64,000 nucleotides of DNA from Xestospongia muta (Eukaryota > Porifera > Demospongiae > Haplosclerida > Petrosiidae). Position 1 is the first letter of the stretch; the number at the start of each line of letters is the position of its first letter. Of this stretch, positions 24,401 to 36,700 are shown one piece after another. Both the position numbers and the translations under genes were made by a program. The notes under the pieces are model-generated. The model searched no databases, was not told the origin of the DNA, and saw only the letters and a list, made by a program, of their open reading frames with translations. The stretch is taken from positions 2,180,038 to 2,244,037 of the forward strand of contig OY848923.1 in assembly GCA_963693285.1 (NCBI GenBank), read 5' to 3'.

Positions 24401-27400
24401 TACAATTGCTAACACTGCAGGACTTTCTGGCCTCATTCCTAACCTCACAAGAACAGAGTGTGAAGGTAAGTATTGTTTATGCAAGAGATTAGTTATTATC
24501 TTTTATTACAGTTGTCATTGTCAGATTTGAGACTAAAAATATCACTGTTCATGAAAATGAAGGAAGAGTACAGGTTTGCTTAGTAAAGAGTGAACAATCT
24601 ATTGATGATATTAAATTGGATATTGGTACAAGACAACGTGTACCATACACAGCTGGACAAGATGCTACAAGTATGTTTCTCTTTTTCACAGCAATTTTAC
24701 ATATACTTTAGTTGGAAAAGACTTTCCCTATGACAGAAGGACTGGTGTTGTGTTCCCTCGAGATGCTGGTAGACTTTGTCTTTACTTCAATATAACTGAT
24801 GATGATATTGGTGGAGAATCTAATGAAATGTTTCAAATTACATTCAACATTACAAGCAGTCCTAATATAGCTGTTACTGATTGCTCTATAGAAAACATCA
24901 CAATTATTGATGATGATAGTAAGTATGGTTAATCAGTTAGTCTATCTGATTCCAAAATTATAACTGTATTTCCACAATTCTTTTATTTTATAGAGATAAG
25001 TAGAGTAATTATTATGTTGATAATGTATTTACCAACAAAGGTTATTAGAACTAAATTAAGTATTAACTGTTAAAAGTAATAGAATATACTGAAAAGATAA
25101 TCTAAAAATGATTATGCTGATTACTTTAATTAATAATTTATGTCTGTCATCAATAAATGGATGGCTAAATGGATGAATGGATATATCTTTTGATAAATGG
25201 ATAGATTTTAGTATATTTTTGATGATATATTTTTTATGTTTTGTATGTATTTATATATATGAAAATTTTTGGCAGCTCTAACAATAATTGGGAATGACAA
25301 TGTTACTGTATTTGAAAGTACTGGTGAAGTTACTGTGTGTGCCCAAGTAGCTGGTAATACTACAGGGACTGATGTGAATATACCTATAACATTTAGTCCT
25401 AGAGTATCACCTCCATTTGGCTCAAATAAAGCTAATAGTGAGTTAATGTGTTTTTATTACTCACACATGCTTAATCTCTCTCTCTATCTCTCACATACAC
25501 ACAAACACATATACTCACACACACAGCTAATGACTTTGACCAAACACCACAAACAGTTATATTAAGTCCAGGACAAAATAAAGTTTGTACAGACATCGTT
25601 ATAAATCAAGATAGCAGACAAGAAAATAACGAAACCTTTTGTGTTGATCTAAGTTCTAATAATACTGCTGTACAATTTCAACCAGACACTTGTCAAGTAA
25701 GGGTTAACATTTTAGATGAAAGTAAGTCAGCCCATAATGTGTGTATTAACTATTATATTATCTTTCAATAGGATGTATCAATTATCTCTCTGATATTATG
25801 CTTGTACTTGATGTATCTCAATCTTTAAGCTCTATCGAAGCATTTCGTATTAAACAGTTTGCTTTGGATTTTGTAAATCAGTATCCATCCATCAGTGAAA
25901 CAACTACAAACATTGGATTAATACGATTTAGTAGTCCAGACAAAATTAAATATGATATTAGTCTCCATCAATTCTTAGACAAAGATGCATTGTTAAATGC
26001 TATTAACAATATTCATTTTCACTTCGATAGAGGTAGTTTTACACATCATTTAGATGCTATGAAATTGGCTCTTCAAGAACTAGAAACTGGTCGACCTGAG
26101 GCACGAGACGTAATTATTTTTGTAACTGATGGAGAACCATATCCTAAAAATCAATCTGCTATTGCTATCTCAAAAGATGCTCGTGATAATAAAAACATTA
26201 CCATATTTGGAATTTTGATTAAGCCAACTACTACAAGCATTGAAGAAATTCGACAAGTTTCTGGCAATGATACTTTTTTTACAATTGCTAACACTGCAGG
26301 ACTTTCTGGCCTCATTCCTAACCTCACAAGAACAGAGTGTGAAGGTAAGTATTGTTTGTGCAAGAGATTAGTTATTATTTTTTATTACAGTTGTCATTGT
26401 CAGATTTGAGACTAAAAATATCACTGTTCATGAAAATGAAGGAAGAGTACAGGTTTGCTTAGTAAAGAGTGAACAATCTATTGATGATATTAAATTGGAT
26501 ATTGGTACAAGACAACGTGTACCATACACAGCTGGACAAGATGCTACAAGTATGTTTCTCTTTTTCACAGCAATTTTACATATACTTTAGTTGGAAAAGA
26601 CTTTCCCTATGACAGAAGGACTGGTGTTGTGTTCCCTCGAGATGCTGGTAGACTTTGTCTTTACTTCAATATAACTGATGATGATATTGGTGGAGAATCT
26701 AATGAAATGTTTCAAATTACATTCAACATTACAAGCAGTCCTAATATAGCTGTTACTGATTGCTCTATAGAAAACATCACAATTATTGATGATGATAGTA
26801 AGTATGGTTAATTAGTTAGTCTCTCTGATTCCAAAATTATAACTGTATTTCCACAATTCTTTTATTTTATAAATATAAGTAGAGTAATTATTATATCATT
26901 ACAACTGATACAATGAAATTTAATGATGTAGAAAAACAACTTTGAAGCAACTTAGATTATATAAGTTGTAATATTTGTTAATAATTTTGTTATAGTGATT
27001 GCTTTATACCATGTACATGAACAATCAATTTGTTATATCTCTTCTTCAGATGTTACATACTTCAGTAGCACAGGTATCACTACTAGAGCTCAATATATGC
27101 CCAGTTCTATGATTTTGAGTACTGGTACATTGATAGCCATTACAACTACTACAGGTACTTTATTAATACATAATAATAATTTAGTTTTTATCACAACCTA
27201 TAGATTCTACCCATAACTATTATAGTACACATATCAGTACTACAACTCAATATATACCTAACTCCATTGAATCAGATATGCCAGTTGTTATAACTACTAC
27301 TACAGGTACTTTATTAGTACATATTAGTAGTTTAGTTTTTATCACTACCTATAGATTCTACTTATCACTATTATAGCACATGTATCAGTACTACAACTCA

Positions 27401-28089
27401 CGATATATCTAATGCCATTGAATCAGATACATCAGTTGTTATAACTATTACTACAGGTACTTTATTAATACATACTAACAATTTAGTTTTTATTACAACC
27501 TATAGATTCTACTTATTACTATTATAGCACATGTATCAGTACTACAACTCATGATATATCTAATGCCATTGAATCAGATATATCAGTTGTTATAACTACT
27601 ACTACAGGCACTTAATAAACACACATATATATTATTGTTTTATAATTCTTTTACAGTGCCACTTCTAGACTCTACAGACAAGAATTCTATTAGTACTGGA
27701 GTGATAATTGGTTTAGCAGTAATATTGAGTATTACTCTTATCATTATTATTACTGTGGTCTGTATTGTCATATTTGTATATAAGAAAAGGTCAAGAACTA
27801 GTAAATGGAAGAAGTACTAAACTTGAAATTATTTGATTATTATTGTTATATCTTCTGTTTGTAGATACAAAGGAGATGTTGATACAATTCAGGAGTCTAT
27901 TGCTGTTACTACACCAACTGAAGTGTTAGTTAATATTTAATAGTACAACATAGTGAGTGATATTATACTTACAGAAATGTTCCTGCAGAGGAAATCCATG
28001 AGAAGATTTTAGAAAAATCTTTAGCAACAACAGATTTTGAGTTACTAGTACTTACCGCTGATATAAGCAGTGACTCCATGTCCAACTAA
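21198..28089 (+). CDS. Gene 2: membrane protein with three Calx-VWA-Calx cassettes
   Basis: This is a spliced gene of 23 predicted exons (4,764 coding bases, about 1,587 aa). It encodes a type I membrane protein with a signal peptide (1-26), then three 432-residue cassettes (27-458, 459-890, 891-1322). Each cassette is Calx-beta, VWA, Calx-beta. A Ser/Thr-rich stalk (about 1323-1477), one transmembrane helix and a cytoplasmic tail of about 75 residues follow. Both modules bind divalent metal in known families, so calcium-dependent adhesion at the cell surface is the likely role (inference). The signal exon and the first Calx-beta of each cassette are clearly related to gene 1. Introns are phase 1 throughout the ectodomain. 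One intron, at 27608, uses a GC donor. I know of no named family with this exact order. Confidence 0.87.
21419..21495. repeat. TA and TATG microsatellite in gene 2 intron 1
   Basis: A run of TA repeats passes into GTATGTAT repeats and then TATACATACA just before the acceptor at 21515-21516. It is intronic; small open frames across it are not real coding sequence. Confidence 0.9.
21517..23039 (+). CDS. Gene 2 cassette 1: Calx-beta, VWA, Calx-beta
   Basis: Exons are 21517-21678, 21769-21963, 22014-22586, 22633-22791 and 22833-23039. The first Calx-beta resembles the second domain of the gene 1 cassettes (shared ETFCVDL, AVQFQP and LDES blocks). The 191-residue VWA is on one exon. Its metal site is complete: D-V-S-Q-S after strand 1, the Thr of RGSFTHHLDAM, and the Asp of VTDGEP. 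The second Calx-beta contains 'VHENEGRVQVCLV' and ends in D-D-D. This cassette's first Calx half is the most diverged of the three. Confidence 0.87.
23397..24918 (+). CDS. Gene 2 cassette 2
   Basis: Exons are 23397-23558, 23648-23842, 23893-24465, 24512-24670 and 24712-24918. All lengths equal those of cassette 1 (162, 195, 573, 159, 207). The VWA exon differs from cassette 1 at about three bases by eye, including His to Arg in AFxIKQ and DAxD. The MIDAS residues are intact. Confidence 0.87.
25276..26797 (+). CDS. Gene 2 cassette 3
   Basis: Exons are 25276-25437, 25527-25721, 25772-26344, 26391-26549 and 26591-26797. It is almost identical to cassette 2, exons and introns alike; the visible protein changes are Ser to Phe in PPxGSNKAN and Asn to Lys in QNxVCTD. 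All metal-site residues are kept. Confidence 0.87.
26996..27607 (+). CDS. Gene 2 exons 17-20: Thr/Ser-rich stalk with repeated 102-base exons
   Basis: Exon 17 is 26996-27154. Three 34-residue repeat exons follow at 27204-27305, 27355-27456 and 27506-27607, exactly 151 bases apart. Each reads D-S-T-x-x-Y-Y-S-T and ends in I-T-x-T-T or similar, with an S-I-E-S-D / A-I-E-S-D centre. The composition suggests an extended, O-glycosylated stalk holding the cassettes off the membrane (inference). Each repeat exon is phase 1-1, so stalk length could be changed by exon skipping. The last exon is followed by GC rather than GT. Confidence 0.75.
27657..28089 (+). CDS. Gene 2 exons 21-23: transmembrane helix and tail
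   Basis: Exon 21 (27657-27813) encodes VPLLDSTDKN and then a helix running from GVIIGLAVILSI through CIVIFVY to a basic KKRSRTSKWKK stop-transfer. Exons 22 (27865-27924) and 23 (27975-28089) add a cytoplasmic tail that ends SSDSMSN. The intron phases (2, 2) match those of the gene 3 tail exons, hinting at a common 3' end. No tyrosine docking motif like that of gene 3 is present. Confidence 0.78.
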
Positions 28090-30159
28090 TGCTACTACAA
28101 CATTCACTGAAATAGAAGTGAAAATTGACTGAGTTAATGTTATGTACAATTTGCTGCAATAATTATAGAAACTATTAACTATGTTAAGAGTAATGCTGAT
28201 ATTTTTATGTTAATATTATTAGCAATAATTGATGCTGCCATTGTATGCAGGAGTAATGATATTTTCTTTTTTTCATTGATATTTTCCAATCAATTTTCAA
28301 TGTTCACAATGAATGCATTTCTAGTAATTAATTACTTATCTAATGATTGCAGTTGGTATTAGACTACTATTAATAATGATCATTGTTAATAACTGGTTGA
28401 GGATGACTGAAGTTATTATTGTATTCAAAATCATCTATCTGTTGTTACTTGTCTCTTTTAGTGTATTTTGGATCCTTAAATAACATACCATCTACATACA
28501 GTATATATATATTGTTATAAAAGGATGTATGTAGCAATAATTATTAGATATAAACTAAACATAATCACCATACTATTTTGATTACTAATTTGTATTCTTA
28601 GACAAAAAAATTCTGGTTAATTCTGCTATCATATTAACATTAAATTTAATTTATAAGCTATTCTAAGGTTACTGTAATGCATATGGCAAGTTTGTCACTA
28701 CTCAGTGTGTTTCACATCTGGTCAATTTCTAATGAATGGATCTTCATAATTATATTGTGTTAAATAATATAAGGTTACGGGTGTCTTTTAATATATTTTG
28801 TATCCTTAAAATAACACTCATTCTACATATAGTGTAAGTGTATTGGTTAATGATGTATTTAATATAATAACAGAATTGTAGTTTATATTTGATAAACAAC
28901 AATACTCTTAATGACATCATCATATCTAATAATGATAATAGTGATAATATAGTAATACTTTATTAAATAAAATATTAAATTGGATGAATATTAGTGTATT
29001 ACTCACTACCAGAGTTGTCAGGTATAGTGAGTCACTTTGAACACTGTGTATGTAGTTACAAAAACATACAATTCTCTATTGTTAGTATATGAGGACATTG
29101 TTGTGATATGTAAGTAGACATTGTTAGTCTTACATTCAGTCAAGTTATTTTTTCTTTTAAGCAATGGTTGTCTTTCGTTTTTTTTTTCATGTTGTGTACT
29201 TTAACACTTGCACCATAACAATTTAATTAAGAGATCACAATTTAATTAAGATATAATTAATTATGACGTCATACTTATTCTTGACCCTTGGTGCCTTCGA
29301 AACTATCATTGGAACTGTAAGTAGGTAATTTAACAATTTTTTCTGTAATTTTAAATCTTAGAAATTGAGATATAATCTTTTTAAAGTGGTTCTAGTAAAT
29401 TATATTTTATTTTGCTAGTTGTGCCATATATAATATATATATATATATATAATAGCTTTAAATAACCTTCTAATGTACCGCAAACATACCTACCATTATG
29501 ATTGTAGTGTGTATTTAAGCTCAGAGATTGATGATGCTTTAATATGATATTGTTAAAGGTATGCTTTTCAAATTAAGACTTATTCCTATGTCAGTAAAAT
29601 CACAACTGCTTAGGATTCATACTAACCAGCAAAGTCACTTGGAAATGAAGTCAAACATAAATTAAATACAGTAGGTAGTCAGTAGAACAAAATCAATGAA
29701 GGCTGTCAATTAATATTAGCCTATGTATCCTTTATACTTAATTAGATCATTCTAAATTGAATGGTTGTTTTATCCAATTAAGGTTTTTCTTTATCATAAT
29801 AAGATAATGGAAAGATAACATCAATAAGAACAAATGAATATAATATAATAAAATGTACATAACATATACATGATATCGATATTGTGTGTAAAACACTGAA
29901 TAGGCAATTTATACATATCTTTAATGTCATAAATTTTATTATACTCTTACCAAATAACTAAAATACCTCAATATAAAGTTTGTGACAATGAACTGTAACT
30001 TTTACTACATGAGATAACATGACCAATACATATAGAAAATGTAAGTAATGTTGTTGTTATATCATTCTATAAGAACAACTTCTATAGTACTAGAGTAATG
30101 GAGTAAAACAGCATAGTAATAATTATTTTTTATATAAACATTACTACACTATAGTCACA
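28090..30159. other. Spacer between genes 2 and 3
   Basis: No gene was seen. Two blocks near 28440-28500 and 28775-28840 match each other (TTTTAxTxTATTTTGxATCCTTAAA). A block at 28535-28605 matches 42735-42805 in the gene 3 family spacer. The stretch also holds a CRE-type element at 29262 and a TA run near 29428-29452. Confidence 0.6.
29262..29440 (+). promoter_or_regulatory. Dispersed CRE-type element upstream of gene 3
   Basis: It contains the palindrome TGACGTCA (29264-29271), then about 45 bases later GTAAGTAGG (29317), then an 'aaatcttagaaatt' core and a TAGTAAATTATAT block. The same arrangement recurs upstream of the other gene 3-family copies. The GTAAGT could be the donor of a 5' UTR exon, since 'actatag' followed by TCACA stands directly before the start codon of gene 3. 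Confidence 0.5.
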
Positions 30160-30670
30160 ATGATACAACAACTGTTAACTGGACTATTGATATTCATGAT
30201 TATGACACTAGTAGAGGCTGGATTTGGCACTCTACCTCCTCGACCTACTACTGGTACAGTATATACAATATTATACTATATGTTTATATTATAGTATTAT
30301 ATAGTTGTGAGACTTTATCTAAGTTATGAGAATAGAGTAATACCTAACTACTTTATGGTGAGAGGTAGTCAGTTCTATGATATTGATCAAAATGATGATG
30401 GTCAAAATGATGGTATATGGTGTCAGAGTGCTCTTAATGAGAGTTTGATAGGTGTCTGGTACTTACCTAATGGATCACCAGTACCTACACAAAGTGGTGC
30501 TAGTCCATTAGAATCATATAATACTAATGTCACTGGTCAAGTGGGTCTACTTAGACGTGGTGGGATAGCTTCATTTCAAGGACTATACTCTTGTATTATT
30601 CCTAATGAAAATGGAGTAAATCAGACACTATATGTAGCTGCATATAGAGATAGTACATTTAATACCAGTG
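30160..30670 (+). CDS. Gene 3 exons 1-2: signal peptide and first Ig-like domain with a calcium-type loop
   Basis: Exon 1 (30160-30253) gives the signal peptide, ending near VEAGFGTLPPRPTTG. Exon 2 (30305-30670) gives 122 residues with VWYLPNG and GLYSCIIPN, as in an Ig C- and F-strand. Between them is D-I-D-Q-N-D-D-G-Q-N-D-G, spaced like the acidic calcium loops of thrombospondin type 3 or EF-hand-like repeats. Genes 4 and 5 have D-V-D-V-N-G-D-G-Q-N-D-G at the same place. Confidence 0.82.
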
Positions 30671-30710
30671 GTAAGTTGCATGTAATATATTGTTTATAGT
30701 TCAAAACTAT

Positions 30711-30748
<38 letters not shown>

Positions 30749-33700
30749 TATATATAAAGTATATCAAAATAATGATTTTTATAATAGAGGTGAATTGTAT
30801 TTAGTTTAATGCATTTAATGTTGATGTCAATTATTGTTAGCCTTAAGTCAAGGATTGTTTTATGTAGTTATCCATATAACAATGTATGTAATAGTCATAG
30901 TTATCAAAATTACAATGTATATACACTAGTAAGTTTGGTAACATATCATGAGACCTGATTTACAGTAAGGGATCACTTTTTCTAAAACATTTATAAAGAC
31001 TAGCAAGTATTCAATTCTGTTTATGGATGTCTATTAAATTTTGATTTCATGTCATCTATTGTTTTTAAACTAAAAAATGTATGGTTGTGCACATAGTAAC
31101 TGAATGTTTTGAGATGTTTTAACAAAAATGCTCCTTTTTGTAAATTTTGTCACATATATTAGCAATTTTAAAATTGTTTTAATATTAGTATAAAATCAAA
31201 AGAAATACACGTATAGCTTTTAATGAACATAATATTAAATATATATATTATATACTAGAATTTGCATTCTTGTTGATTAACTAAATAAAGAGTGTACATT
31301 ATTATTATCTTTATAGTTGGTCCTGTAGTGGATCATAACAAAGCTCTAACATTTACTCTACTTTCTACAAGAGATGCTAATCCTCCAGTGTTCACTCTCT
31401 ACTTTGACGTCACAAACACACCTCCTACAACAGTGACATGTTCTGTTAATGACAATACATTTAATATTACTGAGGAAGATTTAAATCATGTACCTGAAAT
31501 AACTACTGATCCTATTAGAGTAACAGTGACTGTTACTATTAGAAGGAGAGAAGCTGGCAAATATACTTGTACTGTAAGTACAGGTTCATCTATAAAATCA
31601 TTTCCTACTACTACTACTCCTGGTATAAATATTAGTGGTAAGTTACAACATTAATGTCATTATATTAATATAATTGTAATCACTAGTAACTGAAACACCT
31701 ACTGGCTTAAATTCTAATAGAACTAGTCTAACATCAGTTCTACTTATTTGGTCAACTTTCATTAATAATACTCCAGCAGTAATAGGTTATGAGGTGTTCC
31801 TTGATCTACCTAACGGTACTAGAGTTAGTATGGAAACAAATACTACAGAACTAAATATAACTTCACTACAACCTGATGTCAATTACACTGTATTGGTTGT
31901 AGCCTATGGAGGAGACCTACCTAGTGAGCATATTAATACTGCAATATCTCAAGGTAACATCACTTGTTATTTTCACATTGAAGTTTAGAATCTTTTTAAT
32001 AAACAGTTGTATATGCTGAGGTAACAGGTCCCATTGCTCCATTGTCATATGGTTCCAACTTTACAGTAACATGTACAGCCTCTTTATCTGTTGAACTTAA
32101 TGAAGTAGTGGTACAAGTGATATGGGGTGATCAATATTTACAAGTTATTAATATGACTACTGGGGACATATCAGTTAGTAGTGGATTGTATACCAAAATG
32201 TTCATGAATATTAACACTTACTCACTGGGTTTGAACTTTAATAATCTTCAAGCTTCTCAAGTTGGAAATTATACATGTAGTTCAGCATTTAATGAACAGG
32301 ACAGCAAGCCATTTATACTACCAAGTCAATTTATTGTATCTGTACAAGGTTAGTGTGCAGTCTGAGATCTTTGTTACTGTATTTACACTATAATTTTAGT
32401 TCCAAATCCAGATGTTAGTGTGCACATTACTCCTCATTCTGAATTATATAACCATAACTTTGAAAGTGGTATGGTTTCTCTGGGATGTCTTGTTATCATT
32501 ACACCACTGGATGTTGACACTAATGTCAATATTACATGGTTTGGACCAAATGGAGTAGTAGTTCATGATAATGATCGATATATTATTGATACTGGTCAGC
32601 TAAATAGTACAATGTATGGTAGTACTTTAAATATCACTCATCTATCATTAACTGGAGACAATGGAACACAGTATTACTGTAGAGCTCAAGTTGGAGCAAA
32701 TGATAATTTTATCTTCTCTTCATTTGTAATTCCTTCAGAAGCAACATCAGAAAATGTTACTATTATAGCTGAAGGTACATGTCATACTATTAAATACTGT
32801 CACTTACATTTCATCATTTGTAGCTATACCTTTACCTTCAGTGGAAATATTTGATATGGGAATACCTATTGTGAATGAAATCTTTACTTTAACCTGTAAT
32901 GCCACAGTACCAAACAACCTAGTAGGGTTGGCTATTGTCAATGTCAGATGGGTCTATAATAGTAATCAAACGATCAGAGATAATGTGACACTGATTTATA
33001 ATGGAGACAACTCTGCTACGTTGACATTTTTTCCTATCAGTCAGGATCAAGTGGGACTATATACTTGTATAGCTACCATCAGTATACCTGGTATACCTCT
33101 ACAAAGAAATATTAGCAGAGATTATACCTTCAGTACACTTAGTAAGATATGATACAAAAATCTTGCATTAATTATACTTATTTGTACTTATATAGGTAAT
33201 CCTATTGTTAGTATTACTACATTTGAAAATAACATTGCTGGTAATATGTATAGCTTGTTATGTTCTGTTAGTGTGGTATTTGGTACACCAAATATCACTT
33301 GGTTTGACAGTAATGGGACAAAACTACTAAATGGCTCTGGAATTAGTCAGACTTTGATTGTGATATCAGACACTATACAAACTTATGAACTTCAATTTAA
33401 TCCATTAATGTATACACATGGTGGTGAATATACTTGTGCAGCTAATCTTACTGTTATATATGATAATGATACATTTATTGGAGTTAGCAATGTAACAATA
33501 ACTGTTTATGTCACAAGTAAGTTTAATACTATAACAAAGCTTAAATTTTATTCACCATGTTTCTTCATCAGTACCAACTCCAACTGTTTCTATAACTCCT
33601 GGTAGTTTACTTTTGTTCACACGTGCTACTCAACAATCTCTGTCATGTAATGTCAATCTCAGTGATCCTATTCCTCCTGCACCAAATGTCACTACTAACC

Positions 33701-36700
33701 TGGAGAAGAATGGACAACCAATAGATCTGTCTAATTCTAGGATTAACAAGACCTTGACAAGCAATAATAATGTCTATTCTACAATACTCACATTCACTCC
33801 TGTAGACACTGATGATGCTGGTAATTATACTTGTACTGGAAGTGTTAGTCCCATAGGATCTGGATTGAACTTTGAAGTAGAACCTTTTATTATTGGTAGC
33901 AATAGCTCTGCAATAACTGAACTGTTAGTATATGGTTGGTCTATTGGTTTGCTATTCTACTAATTTAGTTCTTTTATCATTGTAGCTATACCTGCTCCAG
34001 TAATCAATATCATTGCTATTGGCACAGGTGTTATAGGAGATAGCTATTCTGTTGTGTGTACAGTAGATGTGGATGATAACCTCTATAACATTGTTGTCAA
34101 TACAACAATAGTCAAGATCGGAGTAGGTGTGGTTACTTCTACAGTGACTTTTGGAGATAACAGTGTATCTATATCCTACACTCCACTGATGACATCACAT
34201 AGTGGACAGTATCAATGTATAGTGAATATCAGTCAGATTGATATCAGTTACCAAGTCTCATATATTGAAACTTTCACTATTAATACAACTAGTAAGTTCA
34301 TTATTTCTTTATTGTTACATTATGTGGTATCAAACCATGTGAATAATTCTTAATTGTCTTTACCTCTAGTTCCACAACCAGTTGTTACTTTCTCTACTCA
34401 TTCTGTTGATCCAAGTTCACTAATAGAGGCAACATATCTTGATATAGTATGTACTGTTAACATCAGTGATGCTGTTAATACTGGAGTTAGTATTGATGTT
34501 GAGTGGTCTCGTAATGGTGGTTCTCCTCTTACTAATAACAGTGACTATACTATTAGTTCACTGACTATGTTAGGATCACACATGTACACTAGTACATTAC
34601 ATATTGAAAGTTTGAGTTTGACTAGAGACAATGGCGCTATGTACTCTTGTACTGTGAGTGTTCTATCATCTCCTGTATCTTCTTATATTAGTGGTAATGA
34701 GAACAACAACAATCTTATGCTAAATGTGGCAGGTATAATACTTGTACATATACTAATAGTATTATTATTATTTGAATTTGTAGATTTCACTGCTGATCAT
34801 GTGATTGTTGACATCTTTTTTCCAACCACACCCACTGCTGGAGACCAGTTCACTATGACATGTAATATCAGTATACCTGAGAGACTAGTACATGATCTTA
34901 CTAGATTTGCAGTAATATGGAGTTATGATCTAGCTAGAGTACAAAGAGTTGAAGTAATTAACAGTGATACTACAATAGGAAATGTGACTAAGATTGGTAA
35001 TCTTATTGTGAGTATACTAACACTTAATCCAGTGAAGACATCTGATGGTAGAAGATATTATTGTTCAGTGATATTTGAGGATTTAGGAGTTAGTGATCAT
35101 ACATTAAGAGATCTTAATGTTCAAAGTAAGTTATTTGTTTGGAATCAAATCAAATATTGTTAATTTACTTTCCATATATCTTTCCACAGTCCCACCACCC
35201 AGTATGGTTATCACACGTAGTCTTTCTACTGGTCCTGTCTATGAGAGTACTAACTTTAATCTGACCTGTACTGGTACATTACCCAGTGTAGTGGACACAA
35301 CAGTGTCAGCTACTATAGTCTGGTTTGATCCTCAAGGCAATATTATACCTGTTGAATCACGACGTATGATGACTAATAATGCTAGTAATGGAAACAATGA
35401 GTTTGAGAGTACACTAGTGTTTCTACCAATTGATAATGGAGATCATAATAGTAACTTTAATGACACTGGAACATATACCTGTCAGATGACTATTAGTTCA
35501 AGTAATTCTTTAATTCTCAATGGGATAAACACTACTACTGACACAATAATTGTTCAAAGTAAGTACTTTATTTTCTTCATTGCATATTCATTTTCAATTT
35601 TTTTTAGATATGACATATATGCAGTTAAATATATCTACAGTGGGTTCTACTGAAGTAGGTCAAAATCTTAATATCATTTGTACTGTAAGAGTAGTGGAGA
35701 GATTAGTTGTTACACCATCAATTGAAATAATGAAAATGAACACTACAGATATATATTTACTACAAGATATAAATATTTCCTATATTGTAACCACTGATGA
35801 TATTGGGTCTGAAACTAATTGGACAATAATACTAGAACCAGTGAGGTTTGAAGACAGAGGAGTATATATATGTAAAGCTGATTTTAATGTGACTGGTGTT
35901 AATGGAATTAATGATTCAGCAACTGCTACTTATGATGCTCAGTTTACTACAGAGGACTATGAACTGATTGTTGACTGTGAGTTACACAATAACAATTACA
36001 CTATCATATTAAGTAATTGTTATTATTTTGTAGTCCCTCCTGTGATACCAAGCATCTCTCAAAGTTATCAGGGTGTACTGTATGCTGGTACATCTTTCTT
36101 TCTCAGATGTGTGATTACATTGAATGATCTTGTGACAATACCTGTTATTGTGAGAAATCAGTGGACAAGAAATGGAATGTCTGTTCCTAGTGGTCTTTCA
36201 AATGATGTTACTATCACAGACAGTCTCATACAAAATGACCTTCTTCAATATGAAGCTACACTTTACTTCAATCCATTGGATAATACTGATGATAGTGGAG
36301 AGTATTCTTGTAATTTTAACATACTATCTAATATCAGTGACTATAAGAATGTAAAGAACACATCAGTTAATACTAGTACTACTATTACTGTACAAGGTAC
36401 ATTGTATTTCATTCCATTTACACTGTATATTATTTTTCGGTGCAGTCATTAAGTGGACATAATGATATGATTGATTAACATTTCTATATTTTTTTCTTAT
36501 AGCAATCTCATCTCCAATAATGAACATTATGACAACTGGTATAGCCAGACCTGGTGAAGAATATAACATTACTTGTACTGTTGAAGTTATTGACAGACTT
36601 ATAGTGACACCAACTATTATATGGATCAAAGATAGTGTTAATACATCATTAGTATCTGATGACCTAAACACTATCAGTGTACCATTAGTATATAGTAACA

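Larger units (their letters stand above)
23040..26890 (+). repeat. Recent tandem duplication of about 1.88 kb in gene 2
   Basis: The intron before cassette 2 (23040-23396) and that before cassette 3 (24919-25275) match almost base for base, including an ATGGATxx tetranucleotide run near 23275-23325 and 25155-25205. The duplicated unit therefore contains a full cassette plus its leading intron. The similarity continues into the intron after cassette 3 before it diverges near 26890. Confidence 0.88.
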
